DNA of 64,000 bases from Burkholderia sp. L27(2015) (GCF_009765705.1 NZ_LMUX01000008.1:20156-84155), one strand, 5' to 3'; positions 1 to 9,064 are shown, counted from the first letter of the stretch. Numbers and translations: made by a program. The notes: generated by a model not told the origin, from the letters alone.

Positions 1-2
1 CG

Positions 3-1043
3 GTAATCGAACAGATCATCGTCGAAAAGCCGTTTTGCAAGCTGGTGCGTTTCAAACGCTACGCTGACGACAGCGATGCGGTCGCCCAGCTCAAGGAAGA
101 GCCTGTCGTGCTCGTGTGCGCCCCGCTGTCGGGCCATCATTCGACGTTGTTGCGCGAAACTGTGCGCACGTTGCTGCAAGATCACAAGGTCTACATCACC
201 GACTGGGTCGACGCACGCATGGTGGACGCCGAGGTCGGTCCCTTCCATCTCGACGATTACGTCGCCTATATCGAATCGTTCATCCGTCATATCGGCGCGA
301 AAAACCTGCATGTGATCTCGGTGTGTCAACCCACCGTGCCGGTACTCGCCGCCATTTCGCTGATGGCCAGCCGCGGCGAAGATACGCCACGCACCATGAC
401 GATGATGGGCGGGCCGATCGACGCGCGTCTGAGCCCGACCGCGGTCAATTCGCTGGCGATGCGCCACTCCCACGAGTGGTTCGAGAACAACGTGATTTAC
501 AAGGTTCCTCCCAATTACCCGGGCCACGGCCGTCACGTCTATCCGGGCTTCCTGCAGCACACCGGTTTCGTGGCAATGAATCCGGGGCGCCACATGAATT
601 CACATTACGATTTTTACGAGAGCTTGCTGCGCGGCGACGAGGAAGACGCCGAAGCGCATCGTGTGTTCTACAACGAATACAACGCCGTGCTCGATATGGC
701 AGCCGAGTATTACCTCGATACGATCAAGGTCGTGTTCCAGGAATTCAGGCTGGCCGAGGGCACTTGGGTCGTCAACGGTGAACCGGTGCGTCCGCAAGAC
801 ATTCGCGACACCGCCCTGCTGACCATCGAAGGCGAGTTCGACGATATTTCCGGCGCGGGACAAACGCGCGCAGCCCACGATTTATGCAAGGGCATTCCGG
901 AGTACGCCAAGCGTCATATGACCGCAGCCAAATGCGGCCACTACGGGATTTTCTCGGGAAGACGCTGGCGCAACGAGGTGTATCCGCAACTGCGTGATTT
1001 CATCCTCGCGCATGATCGCGAGGTCGAAACCGAAATCGCCTGA
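3..1043 (+). CDS. phaZ: Intracellular polyhydroxybutyrate depolymerase (5' end cut off by the window edge)
   Basis: This enzyme mobilises intracellular poly(3-hydroxybutyrate) granules by thiolysis or hydrolysis in the cytoplasm. The frame is open to the left edge and the residues before the first in-window GTG (position 45) still match the family (a PFCKLVRFKR-like stretch), so the true start lies upstream. The alpha/beta-hydrolase nucleophile elbow is SVCQP with the cysteine codon at 324; intracellular PhaZ enzymes use Cys where extracellular ones use Ser. The acid GEFDD (about 831-845) and the histidine in CGHYG (about 930-945) complete a plausible triad. It converges on the TetR gene, with a bidirectional terminator between them. 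I am sure of the family; the natural start is unseen. Confidence 0.9.
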   Translation, partial: VIEQIIVEKPFCKLVRFKRYADDSDAVAQLKEEPVVLVCAPLSGHHSTLLRETVRTLLQDHKVYITDWVDARMVDAEVGPFHLDDYVAYIESFIRHIGAKNLHVISVCQPTVPVLAAISLMASRGEDTPRTMTMMGGPIDARLSPTAVNSLAMRHSHEWFENNVIYKVPPNYPGHGRHVYPGFLQHTGFVAMNPGRHMNSHYDFYESLLRGDEEDAEAHRVFYNEYNAVLDMAAEYYLDTIKVVFQEFRLAEGTWVVNGEPVRPQDIRDTALLTIEGEFDDISGAGQTRAAHDLCKGIPEYAKRHMTAAKCGHYGIFSGRRWRNEVYPQLRDFILAHDREVETEIA

Positions 1044-1067
1044 GCGGTCTCGATGCGGTTCGGTCGC

Positions 1068-1093
1068 GCGCAGTACCGGTGCGCAGTACCGGT
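1068..1093. repeat. Two exact copies of a 13-bp unit
   Basis: The unit GCGCAGTACCGGT occurs at 1068-1080 and again at 1081-1093 with no mismatch, just after the depolymerase stop codon. It is one of several short intergenic tandem repeats in this window. Confidence 0.85.
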
Positions 1094-1153
1094 GCGATTG
1101 CCAGCGCAGTCGGTCACGCAGTTATTCGCGCAATTGGCCAGTTATGCAGCTCT

Positions 1154-1190
1154 AAAAAAACGCTCGAGATGACCACCTCGAGCGTTTTTT
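1154..1190. terminator. Bidirectional intrinsic terminator
   Basis: The arms CGCTCGAG (1161-1168) and CTCGAGCG (1177-1184) are perfectly complementary around an 8-nt loop. They are flanked by a run of A on the left and six T on the right. It sits between the convergent depolymerase and TetR genes, so it can serve both strands. Confidence 0.9.
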
Positions 1191-1269
1191 CACTGCAGGC
1201 TATAGAGTGTGTATTCGGCGACGATATCTGCCTGTCCGCGATCTACCACTGCCGAATCGCCTCTATCCA

Positions 1270-1902
1270 TCACCTCTGAGTCAGATAGGCCAACAGCATC
1301 GCTGTGTGCATCTGAACCGCGGCATCAGACAATGCGCCCTGCGTAAAATCGCTGCCCAGTGAAACTTCGATGGTGTGACGGTTCGAGACCACGTAATATC
1401 CCAGCCCTGAGATCGTGACCATCAGCAGCACCGGATCAACGCCCGAGCGAAACAACTTGGCCTCTTCGCCCTGTTTGAGAATAGTCCGAATGGTTTCGAG
1501 GAAAGGTGAAATCGCCTGAGGCACCAGCGTAGACTGTTTCAAATAGCGCGCTTCATGCAGGTTTTCGTTGTTGACCAGGCGCAAGATCTCCGGATGATCG
1601 CGATAGTATTTCCAGATCGAGTGCGCAAGAAGCGTGATCGCCTCAACCGGTCCAAGACCGCTGAAGTCGATTGCCTGCTCCGCTGTGGAAAAATTGGCGA
1701 AAACCAGGTCGAGCACAGCCGAGAACAGTTGCTCTTTGCTGCCGAAGTAGTAATACAACATACGTTCGTTGGTCAGCGCTTTTTTCGCAATCTGATCGAC
1801 GCGAGCGCCCGACAAACCGGCGCGGGTGAACTCCTCGGTGGCGGCTGCGAGTATTCGCCGCTGCGTGCCCTGTGGGTCACGTTTCGTTTTTTGCTCAGTC
1901 AT
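1270..1902 (-). CDS. TetR/AcrR-family transcriptional regulator
   Basis: This is a 210-residue one-component repressor-type protein. The N-terminal TetR helix-turn-helix spans about residues 12-58 (TQRRILAAA, then QIAKKALTNERMLYYYFGSK, the usual recognition helix followed by YYYFGSKEQL). The rest is the helical ligand-binding and dimerisation half. I chose the ATG at 1902 (MTEQKTKRDP) because the 24 extra residues available upstream do not resemble the family. It diverges from rnfB across about 160 bp, but rnfB is unlikely to be its target. The ligand and target cannot be read from the sequence. The family is certain, the function is not. Confidence 0.85.
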   Translation of the reverse strand: MTEQKTKRDPQGTQRRILAAATEEFTRAGLSGARVDQIAKKALTNERMLYYYFGSKEQLFSAVLDLVFANFSTAEQAIDFSGLGPVEAITLLAHSIWKYYRDHPEILRLVNNENLHEARYLKQSTLVPQAISPFLETIRTILKQGEEAKLFRSGVDPVLLMVTISGLGYYVVSNRHTIEVSLGSDFTQGALSDAAVQMHTAMLLAYLTQR

Positions 1903-2064
1903 AGAATACGATGTAATTCGAGGAACCCGATCTGACTCGTCCTCATGGACAAGTCCGGCGCGCATCCAGATCACTGCGCAATGCCGTTCATTTTCAGATT
2001 ATTTAGTATGGCTGGATTATGGCACAGCGCTGCGAGCCAAAATGAAATCGAAGACAATTGATGT

Positions 2065-2976
2065 ATGAAACGCACTCCTATCGACATGGCTGACAGCGCT
2101 ACCACTGCGACCGACGCTTCAACCCTCTCGGATCGCATCGAAGACCTGTTGCCGCAAACCCAATGTACCAAGTGCGGTTACTCGGGTTGCCGTCCCTACG
2201 CCGAGGCTATTGCAAGCGCAGCGGCGAACTACAATCAATGTCCACCAGGTGGTGAAGAGGGCATCGAGCGCCTCGCTCGCCTGCTGGGAAAACCGGTCAT
2301 TGCGTTAAATGTCGAAAACGGCATCGAGCGGCCGCGGCCCGTGGCTCGCATCGATGAATCGCTTTGCATTGGTTGTACCTTGTGCATGCAGGCGTGCCCG
2401 GTCGACGCGATCGTCGGCGCCCCGAAACTGATGCATACGATCGTGACCGAGTTATGTACGGGATGTGACTTGTGCGTGCCGCCCTGCCCTGTGGATTGCA
2501 TCGACATGATCCCCATCACGGGCAACGAAACAGGATGGCAGGCCTGGACTCAGGATCAAGCCGACGCCGCACGGCAACGCCACGATCAGCGCCTCGCGCG
2601 TGAAGTGCGCGAACGTGCGCAGGCCGAGGCACGCGCCGCTGCTCGCGTAGCTGCCCGTGTCGGTGCGGCCCCGGCAACGCCGGCCGGCGCGGCTGAAAAC
2701 GTGCCAGTGGATCCGGAGCAAGCCCGTAAGCGCGCCGTGATTCAGGCCGCGCTGGAGCGCGCTCGCCTCAAGAAGGAAGCGCTGGCGGCAAGCGGACAAG
2801 GACCCAAGAATATCGAGCAAGTCAGCCCCGAAGTGCAAGCTCAAATCGACGCCGCTGAACAGCGCCGTCAGCGCTTAGGGCTGCAAACGCCGTCGCTTGA
2901 ATCCGGCGAGAGTTCATACGCCGGCTCAGACCCGAACGCCCCCAAGAATGCCCCCGAGACAAACGAACCGTCCTGA
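2065..2976 (+). CDS. rnfB: RnfB-like ferredoxin (electron transport complex subunit B homologue)
   Basis: An iron-sulfur electron-transfer protein of about 300 residues. The N-terminal 4Fe-4S (CxxCxxxxC) domain reads [10 protein letters not shown], with a later Cys in NQCPPGG. Two classical 4Fe-4S ferredoxin motifs follow ([12 protein letters not shown] and [12 protein letters not shown]). The hydrophobic N-terminal anchor of gamma-proteobacterial RnfB is absent, and no rnfACDGE genes lie nearby, so this is the soluble orphan form found next to nth in Burkholderiaceae. The last 120 residues are Ala/Arg/Glu-rich and look helical and disordered. A second possible start is the ATG at 2086; neither has a strong ribosome site. 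It probably serves as an electron donor, perhaps for the neighbouring Fe-S enzyme, but that is inference. Confidence 0.88.
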   Translation: MKRTPIDMADSATTATDASTLSDRIEDLLPQTQCTKCGYSGCRPYAEAIASAAANYNQCPPGGEEGIERLARLLGKPVIALNVENGIERPRPVARIDESLCIGCTLCMQACPVDAIVGAPKLMHTIVTELCTGCDLCVPPCPVDCIDMIPITGNETGWQAWTQDQADAARQRHDQRLAREVRERAQAEARAAARVAARVGAAPATPAGAAENVPVDPEQARKRAVIQAALERARLKKEALAASGQGPKNIEQVSPEVQAQIDAAEQRRQRLGLQTPSLESGESSYAGSDPNAPKNAPETNEPS

Positions 2977-3012
2977 ATGCCTGGGAAGCCTGGAAACGAA
3001 CGTCGCCCATGA

Positions 3013-3666
3013 ATGCCGCCTATGAACGCTGAAAAACGCCGCGCCATCTACGAGACTTTGCAAAGTCTCGATCCTCATCCGACCACTGAACTCGAATTCC
3101 ACTCGCCGTTTGAACTGCTGATCGCCGTCCTGCTTTCCGCACAGGCCACCGACGTGTCCGTCAACAAGGCGACGCGCGGCTTGTTCGCGGCGGCCAATAC
3201 ACCGCAAGCCATGATCGAACTGGGCGAGGCTGGCGTAACGGAACACATCAAGACGATAGGCTTGTTTCGCAATAAGGCAAAGAACGTCATCGGCACCTGC
3301 AAGCTGCTGATCGAGCTGCATGGAGGTGAAATTCCGGCAAACCGCGAAGCGCTCGAAGCGCTGCCTGGGGTCGGCCGCAAGACCGCCAATGTGGTGCTCA
3401 ATACGGCGTTCGGGCATCACACGATAGCGGTCGATACGCATATCTTCCGCGTCGCCAATCGCACACGCCTCGCGCCAGGCAAGGATGTAGTCGCCGTCGA
3501 GACTGCGCTCGAGAAAGTCACGCCGTTCGAGTTCCTGCTCAATGCGCACCATTGGCTGCTGCTGCATGGTCGATATGTATGCAAGGCGCGCAAGCCAGAG
3601 TGCTGGCATTGTGTCATCGAGCCCTTGTGTGAGTTCCGCCCGAAAACACCGCACCCGGAAGGTTGA
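3013..3666 (+). CDS. nth: Endonuclease III (DNA glycosylase/AP lyase)
   Basis: Base-excision repair enzyme that removes oxidised pyrimidines and nicks the abasic site. Its 217 residues match the family length. The helix-hairpin-helix LPGVGRKTAN contains the catalytic lysine, and AVDTHIFRVANR contains the catalytic aspartate. The C-terminal 4Fe-4S loop has the exact Cx6Cx2Cx5C spacing (CKARKPECWHCVIEPLC). It starts 36 bp after rnfB, on the same strand, and is probably cotranscribed. The ATG at 3022 is an equally possible start. Confidence 0.97.
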   Translation: MPPMNAEKRRAIYETLQSLDPHPTTELEFHSPFELLIAVLLSAQATDVSVNKATRGLFAAANTPQAMIELGEAGVTEHIKTIGLFRNKAKNVIGTCKLLIELHGGEIPANREALEALPGVGRKTANVVLNTAFGHHTIAVDTHIFRVANRTRLAPGKDVVAVETALEKVTPFEFLLNAHHWLLLHGRYVCKARKPECWHCVIEPLCEFRPKTPHPEG

Positions 3667-3756
3667 GGCGCTGCTCTGCGAACAATTCGGCCTGCGTTTA
3701 AAATGGCGGGATTGAGTAGCCCATGACGTAACCATCAGCTTGAGCCCATCCGCCTT

Positions 3757-4191
3757 ATGTTCGAACCCAGCCGTGACGAGGTCCGTCAATTTTTCTGCGA
3801 AACCTGGCGCAAGCAACGCGCCAGCGAAATCCTCACGCCGCTGGAAAGCATCGCCGCTGACTGGATCGGCGAGCACCCTGAATACCAAGCGTCGCTGAGC
3901 GACCCGGAACGGGCTCAAGGCGCCGACTACGGCCCCGAAAGTGGCGAGACCAACCCATTTCTGCATTTGTCGATGCACTTGGCGATCACCGAGCAGCTTT
4001 CCATCGATCAGCCGCCGGGCATCCGCGCTGCACATGAACGATTGATCGGGCGACTGGGATCGCCTCACGACGCCCAGCACGCGATCATGGACTGCCTCGG
4101 TCAGATCCTATGGGAGGCGCAGCGCAACGGCACGCCGCCCGATACCGATGCCTATCTGGCAGCAATCGAGCGCCGGGCCAGCCGCGGTTAA
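3757..4191 (+). CDS. DUF1841 family protein
   Basis: This is a 144-residue protein of a conserved proteobacterial family without an assigned function. Recognisable family features are the N-terminal FEPSRDEVRQFF stretch, a central NPFLHLSMHLAI block, and the SIDQPPGI motif. It has no signal peptide or membrane segment, so it is probably cytoplasmic. It follows nth on the same strand after 90 bp and is the last gene before a strong bidirectional terminator, so rnfB-nth-DUF1841 may form one transcription unit. Confidence 0.88.
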   Translation: MFEPSRDEVRQFFCETWRKQRASEILTPLESIAADWIGEHPEYQASLSDPERAQGADYGPESGETNPFLHLSMHLAITEQLSIDQPPGIRAAHERLIGRLGSPHDAQHAIMDCLGQILWEAQRNGTPPDTDAYLAAIERRASRG

Positions 4192-4227
4192 CTCAATTAC
4201 CGCGTCGATTTCCGCGTCGATCGCCAA

Positions 4228-4263
4228 GTTGAACGCCGAATTGAACGCCGAATTGAACGCCGA
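4228..4263. repeat. Three copies of a 12-bp tandem repeat
   Basis: The unit (G/A)TTGAACGCCGA repeats at 4228, 4240 and 4252, with one mismatch in the first copy. It lies in the short spacer after the DUF1841 gene. Confidence 0.85.
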
Positions 4264-4305
4264 GTTAAATCTGAATATGCGCACCCCCAATCAGCGCGCC
4301 CCAAT

Positions 4306-4333
4306 AAAAAACCCGGCCTGAGCCGGGTTTTTT
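4306..4333. terminator. Bidirectional intrinsic terminator
   Basis: ACCCGGC (4311-4317) pairs with GCCGGGT (4322-4328) around the tetraloop CTGA. It has a run of A on one side and T on the other. It sits between the convergent DUF1841 gene and the cytochrome c pair. Confidence 0.92.
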
Positions 4334-4426
4334 AACTACTCTGTTGCATCGCCGCTTCTGCATCGCAGTTAGCGCTTTTCGGCGACCGCGAATGGCGCTC
4401 TCACGCCGCACGCGTCTTCATGCATG

Positions 4427-4804
4427 TCATTTCTTGGTCAACAAGTCGCCAGGCAGCGAGCCGATATAAGCGGCCACGTCGCGCATGTCGTCGTCCGACA
4501 ACGCCTGCACTTGCGCTGCCATGATCGCGTTGTTGCGGCCAAACAGCGGATTGCTGCCACCGGCCTTATACGAGCGCAATGCGGCAAAAATGTAGTCGGG
4601 GTATTGGCCGGCAATCTTCGGATATTCCGGATTGACCGGATTATTCATCGTCGCGCCATGACATGCTGCGCAGTTATGACTATCGACGACGGCACGGCCA
4701 TTAGCGACGTCTGCCGCTTGCGCGCCGAAACTGACCAGCAGCGAACCGGTCGCAGCGAGCGCGGCAGCGATCGTGGCAATCGGCGAATGTACACGCTTGT
4801 TCAT
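4427..4804 (-). CDS. Periplasmic class I cytochrome c
   Basis: A 125-residue monoheme cytochrome. A Sec signal peptide covers about residues 1-30 and ends in GAQAA. The heme site is CAACH at about residues 45-49. The distal methionine is probably in the AIMAAQ segment typical of cytochrome c4/c5-like domains. It acts in the periplasm as an electron carrier. It is the second gene of a tandem pair with the paralogous cytochrome at 4885-5238, so the two may work together or as a split version of a diheme c4. The partner oxidase is not identifiable here. Confidence 0.92.
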   Translation of the reverse strand: MNKRVHSPIATIAAALAATGSLLVSFGAQAADVANGRAVVDSHNCAACHGATMNNPVNPEYPKIAGQYPDYIFAALRSYKAGGSNPLFGRNNAIMAAQVQALSDDDMRDVAAYIGSLPGDLLTKK

Positions 4805-4884
4805 GAATTCTCCTGTCCCTATGCTCGTAGTTCGATCAGCGGGCGCTTAATGTGGCGATGGTCTGGCAATGGGCGGCCGTGAGC

Positions 4885-5238
4885 TTACTTGTCCGGATTG
4901 ATCGGACTGGTAGCCGTTTGCGCCGCGTAATAGGCGGCGATATCGGCAATGTCCTGCTCGGTGAGCGAGGAGGCTGCCGCATGCATGGTTTGGAACTTAC
5001 GGTCCCGGTTCTGGTATTCGCGCAACGCGGTGGCGATATACGCCGCGTTCTGGCCACCCAGTTTCGGGACCCGATAGACCTCGGGGAAAGCGGTCCGGTA
5101 ATCGGTAATGCCGTGGCAACCGATGCAGTTCGCCACCTTGCCGCGCGCCGCAGCGGGGTCGCCCACCACGTCAGCACGGGCGCCGACCGAGCACACCACG
5201 AGCGCCGACAGCGTTGCCATCATGACGAATTTGTTCAT
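4885..5238 (-). CDS. Periplasmic class I cytochrome c (paralogue of the next gene)
   Basis: A monoheme cytochrome of 117 residues from the ATG at 5238. That start gives a clean signal peptide (MNKFVMMATLSALVVC, cleavage after GARA); the longer upstream reading frame has no signal sequence and is rejected. The heme motif is CIGCH. The distal methionine is likely in KFQTMHAAA. It is the first gene of the two-cytochrome unit. A degenerate tandem repeat lies in its upstream region, shared with the divergent moxR gene. Confidence 0.9.
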   Translation of the reverse strand: MNKFVMMATLSALVVCSVGARADVVGDPAAARGKVANCIGCHGITDYRTAFPEVYRVPKLGGQNAAYIATALREYQNRDRKFQTMHAAASSLTEQDIADIAAYYAAQTATSPINPDK

Positions 5239-5560
5239 AGCTTCTGACCTAAACATTGGGGAATATCGGTCGCTGCGCGCAACTGGCCCAGCGCCTTTGC
5301 TTCTCGACTCAGGTAGGCGAGCCCGAAAAAACACGTAATTGTACCGCGGACCAATATTTGACGTCCACCGCGGCAACGCTTACATGCGCCAGAATGGCTA
5401 TGGCGCGTCGTTATGCCTCAGTTAACCGTCGCTTAACCGTAAGGTTACCGGTCGCTTAAGCTTAAGGTTAGCCGTGGCTTAACCCCCGGCTAACCGTCAG
5501 TTCCGTCTGCGGAAATTCACACTTCTGCCTTATACTTGACTTTTTGACGGTTCGTTCCCC
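5239..5560. other. Intergenic region between cytochrome pair and moxR
   Basis: These 322 bp separate two divergent units. They hold the 23-bp degenerate repeat array described separately and a possible -10 box TATACT at 5531-5536 for moxR, with no convincing -35. No further gene was found. Confidence 0.6.
5421..5488. repeat. Degenerate 23-bp tandem repeat, three copies
   Basis: Three consecutive units begin at 5421, 5444 and 5467, each starting GTTA and containing a CGCTTAA-like core. A partial fourth (CTAACCGTCAG) follows. Divergence between units suggests an old array. It lies in the divergent promoter region of the cytochrome and moxR units. Confidence 0.75.
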
Positions 5561-6403
5561 ATGCGCTTCGAAGGCTCAGAACACTACGTCGCTACCGACG
5601 ACCTCAAGCTTGCTGTCAACGCGGCGATTACCCTGCAACGCCCGCTGCTGATCAAGGGCGAACCGGGTACCGGCAAGACCATGCTGGCCGAAGAAGTGGC
5701 CGCGGCGCTCGGCGCGCCGTTGTTGCAATGGCATGTCAAGTCGACCACCAAGGCGCAGCAGGGGCTGTACGAGTACGACGCGGTGTCGCGCTTGCGCGAT
5801 TCGCAGCTGGGCGACCCGAAGGTGGGCGACATCAGCCAGTACATCGTCAAAGGCGTGCTGTGGCAAGCCTTTGACGCCGACGAGCAGACCGTCCTGCTGA
5901 TCGACGAAATCGACAAAGCCGACATCGAATTCCCCAACGATCTGTTGCGCGAACTCGATCGCATGGAGTTTTACGTCTACGAGACGCGTGAACTGGTACG
6001 CGCCAAGCACCGGCCGCTGGTGATCATCACGTCGAACAACGAGAAAGAACTGCCGGACGCGTTTTTGCGCCGCTGCTTCTTCCATTACATCCAGTTCCCG
6101 GATGCGGTGACGATGAAACAAATCATCGACGTCCATTTCCCCAGTATCAAGAGCCAATTGGTGCGAGCCGCGCTGGAAAGCTTTTTCGAGCTGCGGCAGG
6201 TGCCGGGCCTGAAAAAGAAGCCCTCGACCTCGGAATTGCTAGATTGGCTGAAATTGCTGATGGCCGAAGACATCCCGCCCGAAGCGCTGCGTAGCACCGA
6301 TCATAAGCAGTTGATTCCGCCATTGCATGGCGCGCTGCTCAAAAACGAGCAGGATGTGCATTTGTTCGAGCGTTTGATTTTCATGAACCGCAATCATCGC
6401 TAA
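5561..6403 (+). CDS. MoxR-family AAA+ ATPase
   Basis: A 280-residue AAA+ chaperone-like ATPase. Walker A is GEPGTGKT at about residues 32-39, Walker B is LLIDEIDKAD at about 112-121, and sensor 1 is ITSNNEKELPDAFLRRC. These proteins remodel or activate partner enzymes, often metallo-centre enzymes, together with a VWA protein. The next gene, 21 bp downstream, encodes exactly such a VWA protein (CoxE type), so the two form a MoxR-VWA pair. The client is unknown. The divergent cytochromes c are a neighbourhood hint only. Confidence 0.92.
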   Translation: MRFEGSEHYVATDDLKLAVNAAITLQRPLLIKGEPGTGKTMLAEEVAAALGAPLLQWHVKSTTKAQQGLYEYDAVSRLRDSQLGDPKVGDISQYIVKGVLWQAFDADEQTVLLIDEIDKADIEFPNDLLRELDRMEFYVYETRELVRAKHRPLVIITSNNEKELPDAFLRRCFFHYIQFPDAVTMKQIIDVHFPSIKSQLVRAALESFFELRQVPGLKKKPSTSELLDWLKLLMAEDIPPEALRSTDHKQLIPPLHGALLKNEQDVHLFERLIFMNRNHR

Positions 6404-6424
6404 GCGGCGGCACCGGTCCCAACC

Positions 6425-7600
6425 ATGCTGATCGACTTCTTCTTCTCGCTACGCTCGGCCAAACTGCCCATTTCGATCAAGGAATTCCTGACCTTGCTCG
6501 AAGGCATGCAGCAAGGCTTGATCGCGCCTTCGATCGACGAGTTTTACCAACTGTCGCGCTTGACGCTGGTCAAGGACGAAAAGCACTACGATAAGTTCGA
6601 TCAGGCGTTCGGTGCCTATTTCAAAGGTATCCAGCACATTCCCGACTTCGGCCTGGACGTGCCGATGGAATGGCTGAAAAAGCAGATGCAGCGCGATCTG
6701 TCGCCCGAGGAAAAAGCCCGCATCGAAAAGCTCGGCGGCATCGACAAACTGATGGCGCGGCTCAAGGAACTACTCGAAGAGCAAAAAGGCCGCCATGAAG
6801 GCGGCAGTAAGTGGATCGGTACCGGCGGCACTTCGCCGTTCGGCAACGGCGGCTTCAACCCGGAAGGCATGCGTATCGGCGGCGATTCGGCCGGTAATCG
6901 CACTGCACTCAAAGTCTGGGAGGCGCGCGCCTATCGCGACTACGACGATGAAGTCGAGCTGGGCACCCGCAACATCAAGGTCGCGATGCGCCGCCTGCGT
7001 CGATTCGCGCGCGAGGGGGCAGCCGAAGAGCTCGACCTCGACGATACGATCCGCAGCACCGCGGCTAACGCCGGCTGGCTCGACATCAAGCTGGTGCCGC
7101 AGCGGCATAACCGGGTCAAAGTGCTGATGCTGCTGGATGTGGGCGGTTCGATGGACGATCACATCAAACGCACGGAAGAATTGTTCTCGGCTGCAAAATC
7201 CGAGTTCAAGCACCTCGAATTTTTCTATTTCCACAATTGCGTTTATGACTATTTGTGGAAGAAAAACCAGCGTCGTCAGACCGAGCGCTTTTCGACCTGG
7301 GATGTCCTGCATAAATACGGCGCCGACTATAAGCTGATCTTTGTCGGTGATGCGACCATGAGCCCATACGAAGTTCTGCAACCGGGCGGCTCGGTCGAAT
7401 ACAACAACGCCGAAGCCGGGGCCGTGTGGCTGCAACGCTTTGCCACCCAGTTCCCGCACCATGCGTGGCTCAACCCTGAACCGGAAGCGATCTGGGGTTA
7501 TCGGCAGTCAATCGCGGCGATTCGCCAGTTGCTGCCTAACCGGATGTTCCCGCTGACGTTGGCCGGGCTTGAAAGCGCGATGCGCATGCTCAGTAAATAA
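6425..7600 (+). CDS. VWA domain-containing CoxE-like protein
   Basis: This 391-residue protein is the usual partner of MoxR ATPases. An N-terminal helical region (about 1-200) includes a Gly-rich linker, GTGGTSPFGNGGFNP. The C-terminal von Willebrand A domain carries a MIDAS-type metal site (LLDVGGSMDD) at about residue 236. The family uses the form DxGxS rather than the strict DxSxS. It has no signal peptide, so it is cytoplasmic. It is separated from moxR by 21 bp and probably cotranscribed. The assembly role is inferred from the family. Confidence 0.9.
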   Translation: MLIDFFFSLRSAKLPISIKEFLTLLEGMQQGLIAPSIDEFYQLSRLTLVKDEKHYDKFDQAFGAYFKGIQHIPDFGLDVPMEWLKKQMQRDLSPEEKARIEKLGGIDKLMARLKELLEEQKGRHEGGSKWIGTGGTSPFGNGGFNPEGMRIGGDSAGNRTALKVWEARAYRDYDDEVELGTRNIKVAMRRLRRFAREGAAEELDLDDTIRSTAANAGWLDIKLVPQRHNRVKVLMLLDVGGSMDDHIKRTEELFSAAKSEFKHLEFFYFHNCVYDYLWKKNQRRQTERFSTWDVLHKYGADYKLIFVGDATMSPYEVLQPGGSVEYNNAEAGAVWLQRFATQFPHHAWLNPEPEAIWGYRQSIAAIRQLLPNRMFPLTLAGLESAMRMLSK

Positions 7601-7664
7601 ACGCGGGCTATCCAATTGGTCGCTCTCGGATCCGATCTCGCAGCCGCTCGCGGTCTGTTGCGCC

Positions 7665-7712
7665 GTTAATCCCGTAGTCTGCTTTTCAGTTAGCCCTGCG
7701 GTCAGTTTCACA
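7665..7712. repeat. Two degenerate copies of a 23-24 bp unit
   Basis: Two consecutive stretches, each beginning GTTA and ending in a TTTCA-like tail, share about two thirds of their bases. They lie in the spacer between the VWA gene and the BenE-type transporter gene. Confidence 0.5.
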
Positions 7713-7743
7713 GTCACCCCGTTTTTCCGCCTTTGAGTTTTCG

Positions 7744-8979
7744 ATGACACCTACGGCCTCTCCCCCACCCGCCCCCGCGGATGCCGCGATCACCAGCCGC
7801 CATCGCTGGTTCAGCCCCATTACCGATACTTCGCCGGCCGCGCTGGTCGCGGGCTTCGTTGCGATGATGACCGGCTACACCAGCTCGCTGATCCTGATGT
7901 TCCAGGCTGGCCAAGCCGCGCACCTGAGCGCGGCACAGATTTCCTCGTGGATCTGGGCGCTCTCGATCGGCATGGCGCTGACCACCATAGGCCTGTCGTT
8001 GCGCTATCGGGCGCCGATTGTCATCGCCTGGTCGACGCCCGGTGCCGCGCTGCTGATCGCCAGCCTGACGACCGTGCCCTACGCCGAGGCGATCGGCGCG
8101 TTTATCGTGTGTGCGCTGCTGGTCACGGCAGTGGGCATCACCGGCTGGTTCGACTCGCTCATGCGACGCATCCCCCCCGGCCTTGCGGCTGCGCTGCTGG
8201 CGGGGATCCTGTTTCACATCTGCATCGAAATTTTCCTGGCCGCGCAGCACCAGACGCTGTTGGTGCTCGTGATGTTCTTCACCTATCTGGTGGTCAAGCG
8301 CCTCGCGCCTGGCTATGCGGTGATGGTCACTTTGCTGCTGGGTATCGCGGTTTCGCGCGCGCTCGGTTTGATCGATTTCAGCCATTTCCAGATTGCGCTG
8401 GCACACCCTGTATTCACGATGCCGGTATTTTCGATGGCCGCGACGATAGGCATCGCGCTGCCGCTTTTTGTCGTCGCCATGGCATCGCAAAATATGCCCG
8501 GGCTGGCGGTGCTGCGCGCCGACGGCTATCAAACGCCATCCGCGCCGCTAATTGCGACGACCGGTATCGCGTCGCTGTTGCTTGCACCGTTTGGTGCACA
8601 TGGCATCAATCTGGCGGCCATTACGGCGGCGATCTGTACTGGGCCGCATGCGCACGAGCGGCATGACAAGCGCTATACGGCCGCGCTCTGGTGTGGCGTG
8701 TTCTACCTGATAGCCGGTATTTTCGGTGCGACCATCGCGGCCTTGTTCGCCGCTTTTCCGAAAGAGCTGGTGGTCTCGGTGGCCGCGCTCGCGTTGTTGG
8801 GCGCGATCATGAGCGGGCTGAGCCAGGCGATGAGCGAGGCACGCCAGCGAGAGCCGGCCCTGATTACGTTTATGGTGACGGCCTCGGGCTTGACCCTGCT
8901 GTCGGTCGGGTCTGCGTTTTGGGGACTTATTGCGGGCGTGCTGGCCCATTTCATACTGAATGGGCGCCGATCTGCTTGA
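7744..8979 (+). CDS. benE: BenE-family benzoate/H+ symporter-like membrane protein
   Basis: An inner-membrane transporter of 411 residues with about 12 hydrophobic segments. It matches the BenE family: the N-terminal ITDTSPAALVAGFVAMM segment, the IVIAWSTPGAALL segment and the FGAHGINLAAITAAIC block near residue 280 are diagnostic. BenE proteins import benzoate with protons, but no benzoate catabolic gene is present in the window, so the substrate is uncertain. It stands alone between the VWA gene and tal. Confidence 0.88.
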   Translation: MTPTASPPPAPADAAITSRHRWFSPITDTSPAALVAGFVAMMTGYTSSLILMFQAGQAAHLSAAQISSWIWALSIGMALTTIGLSLRYRAPIVIAWSTPGAALLIASLTTVPYAEAIGAFIVCALLVTAVGITGWFDSLMRRIPPGLAAALLAGILFHICIEIFLAAQHQTLLVLVMFFTYLVVKRLAPGYAVMVTLLLGIAVSRALGLIDFSHFQIALAHPVFTMPVFSMAATIGIALPLFVVAMASQNMPGLAVLRADGYQTPSAPLIATTGIASLLLAPFGAHGINLAAITAAICTGPHAHERHDKRYTAALWCGVFYLIAGIFGATIAALFAAFPKELVVSVAALALLGAIMSGLSQAMSEARQREPALITFMVTASGLTLLSVGSAFWGLIAGVLAHFILNGRRSA

Positions 8980-9064
8980 CGTCATAAGCCAGCGCTACAA
9001 TGGCTTCAATGCAAATCCATAGCCGATTTGCGCCAGATTTTGTCCACCCACCCGGGACCTCATC

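Noticed and set aside
1079..1279. A 66-residue open frame containing the first terminator
   Set aside because: It runs through an obvious terminator hairpin and a 13-bp repeat and lacks a ribosome site.
2926..4080. A 384-residue open frame on the minus strand across nth and DUF1841
   Set aside because: It overlaps well-supported genes on the other strand, has no recognisable domain, and arises from GC-rich antisense codons.
5421..5501. Repeats considered as a CRISPR array
   Set aside because: The units are contiguous and degenerate without unique spacers, and no cas gene is present.
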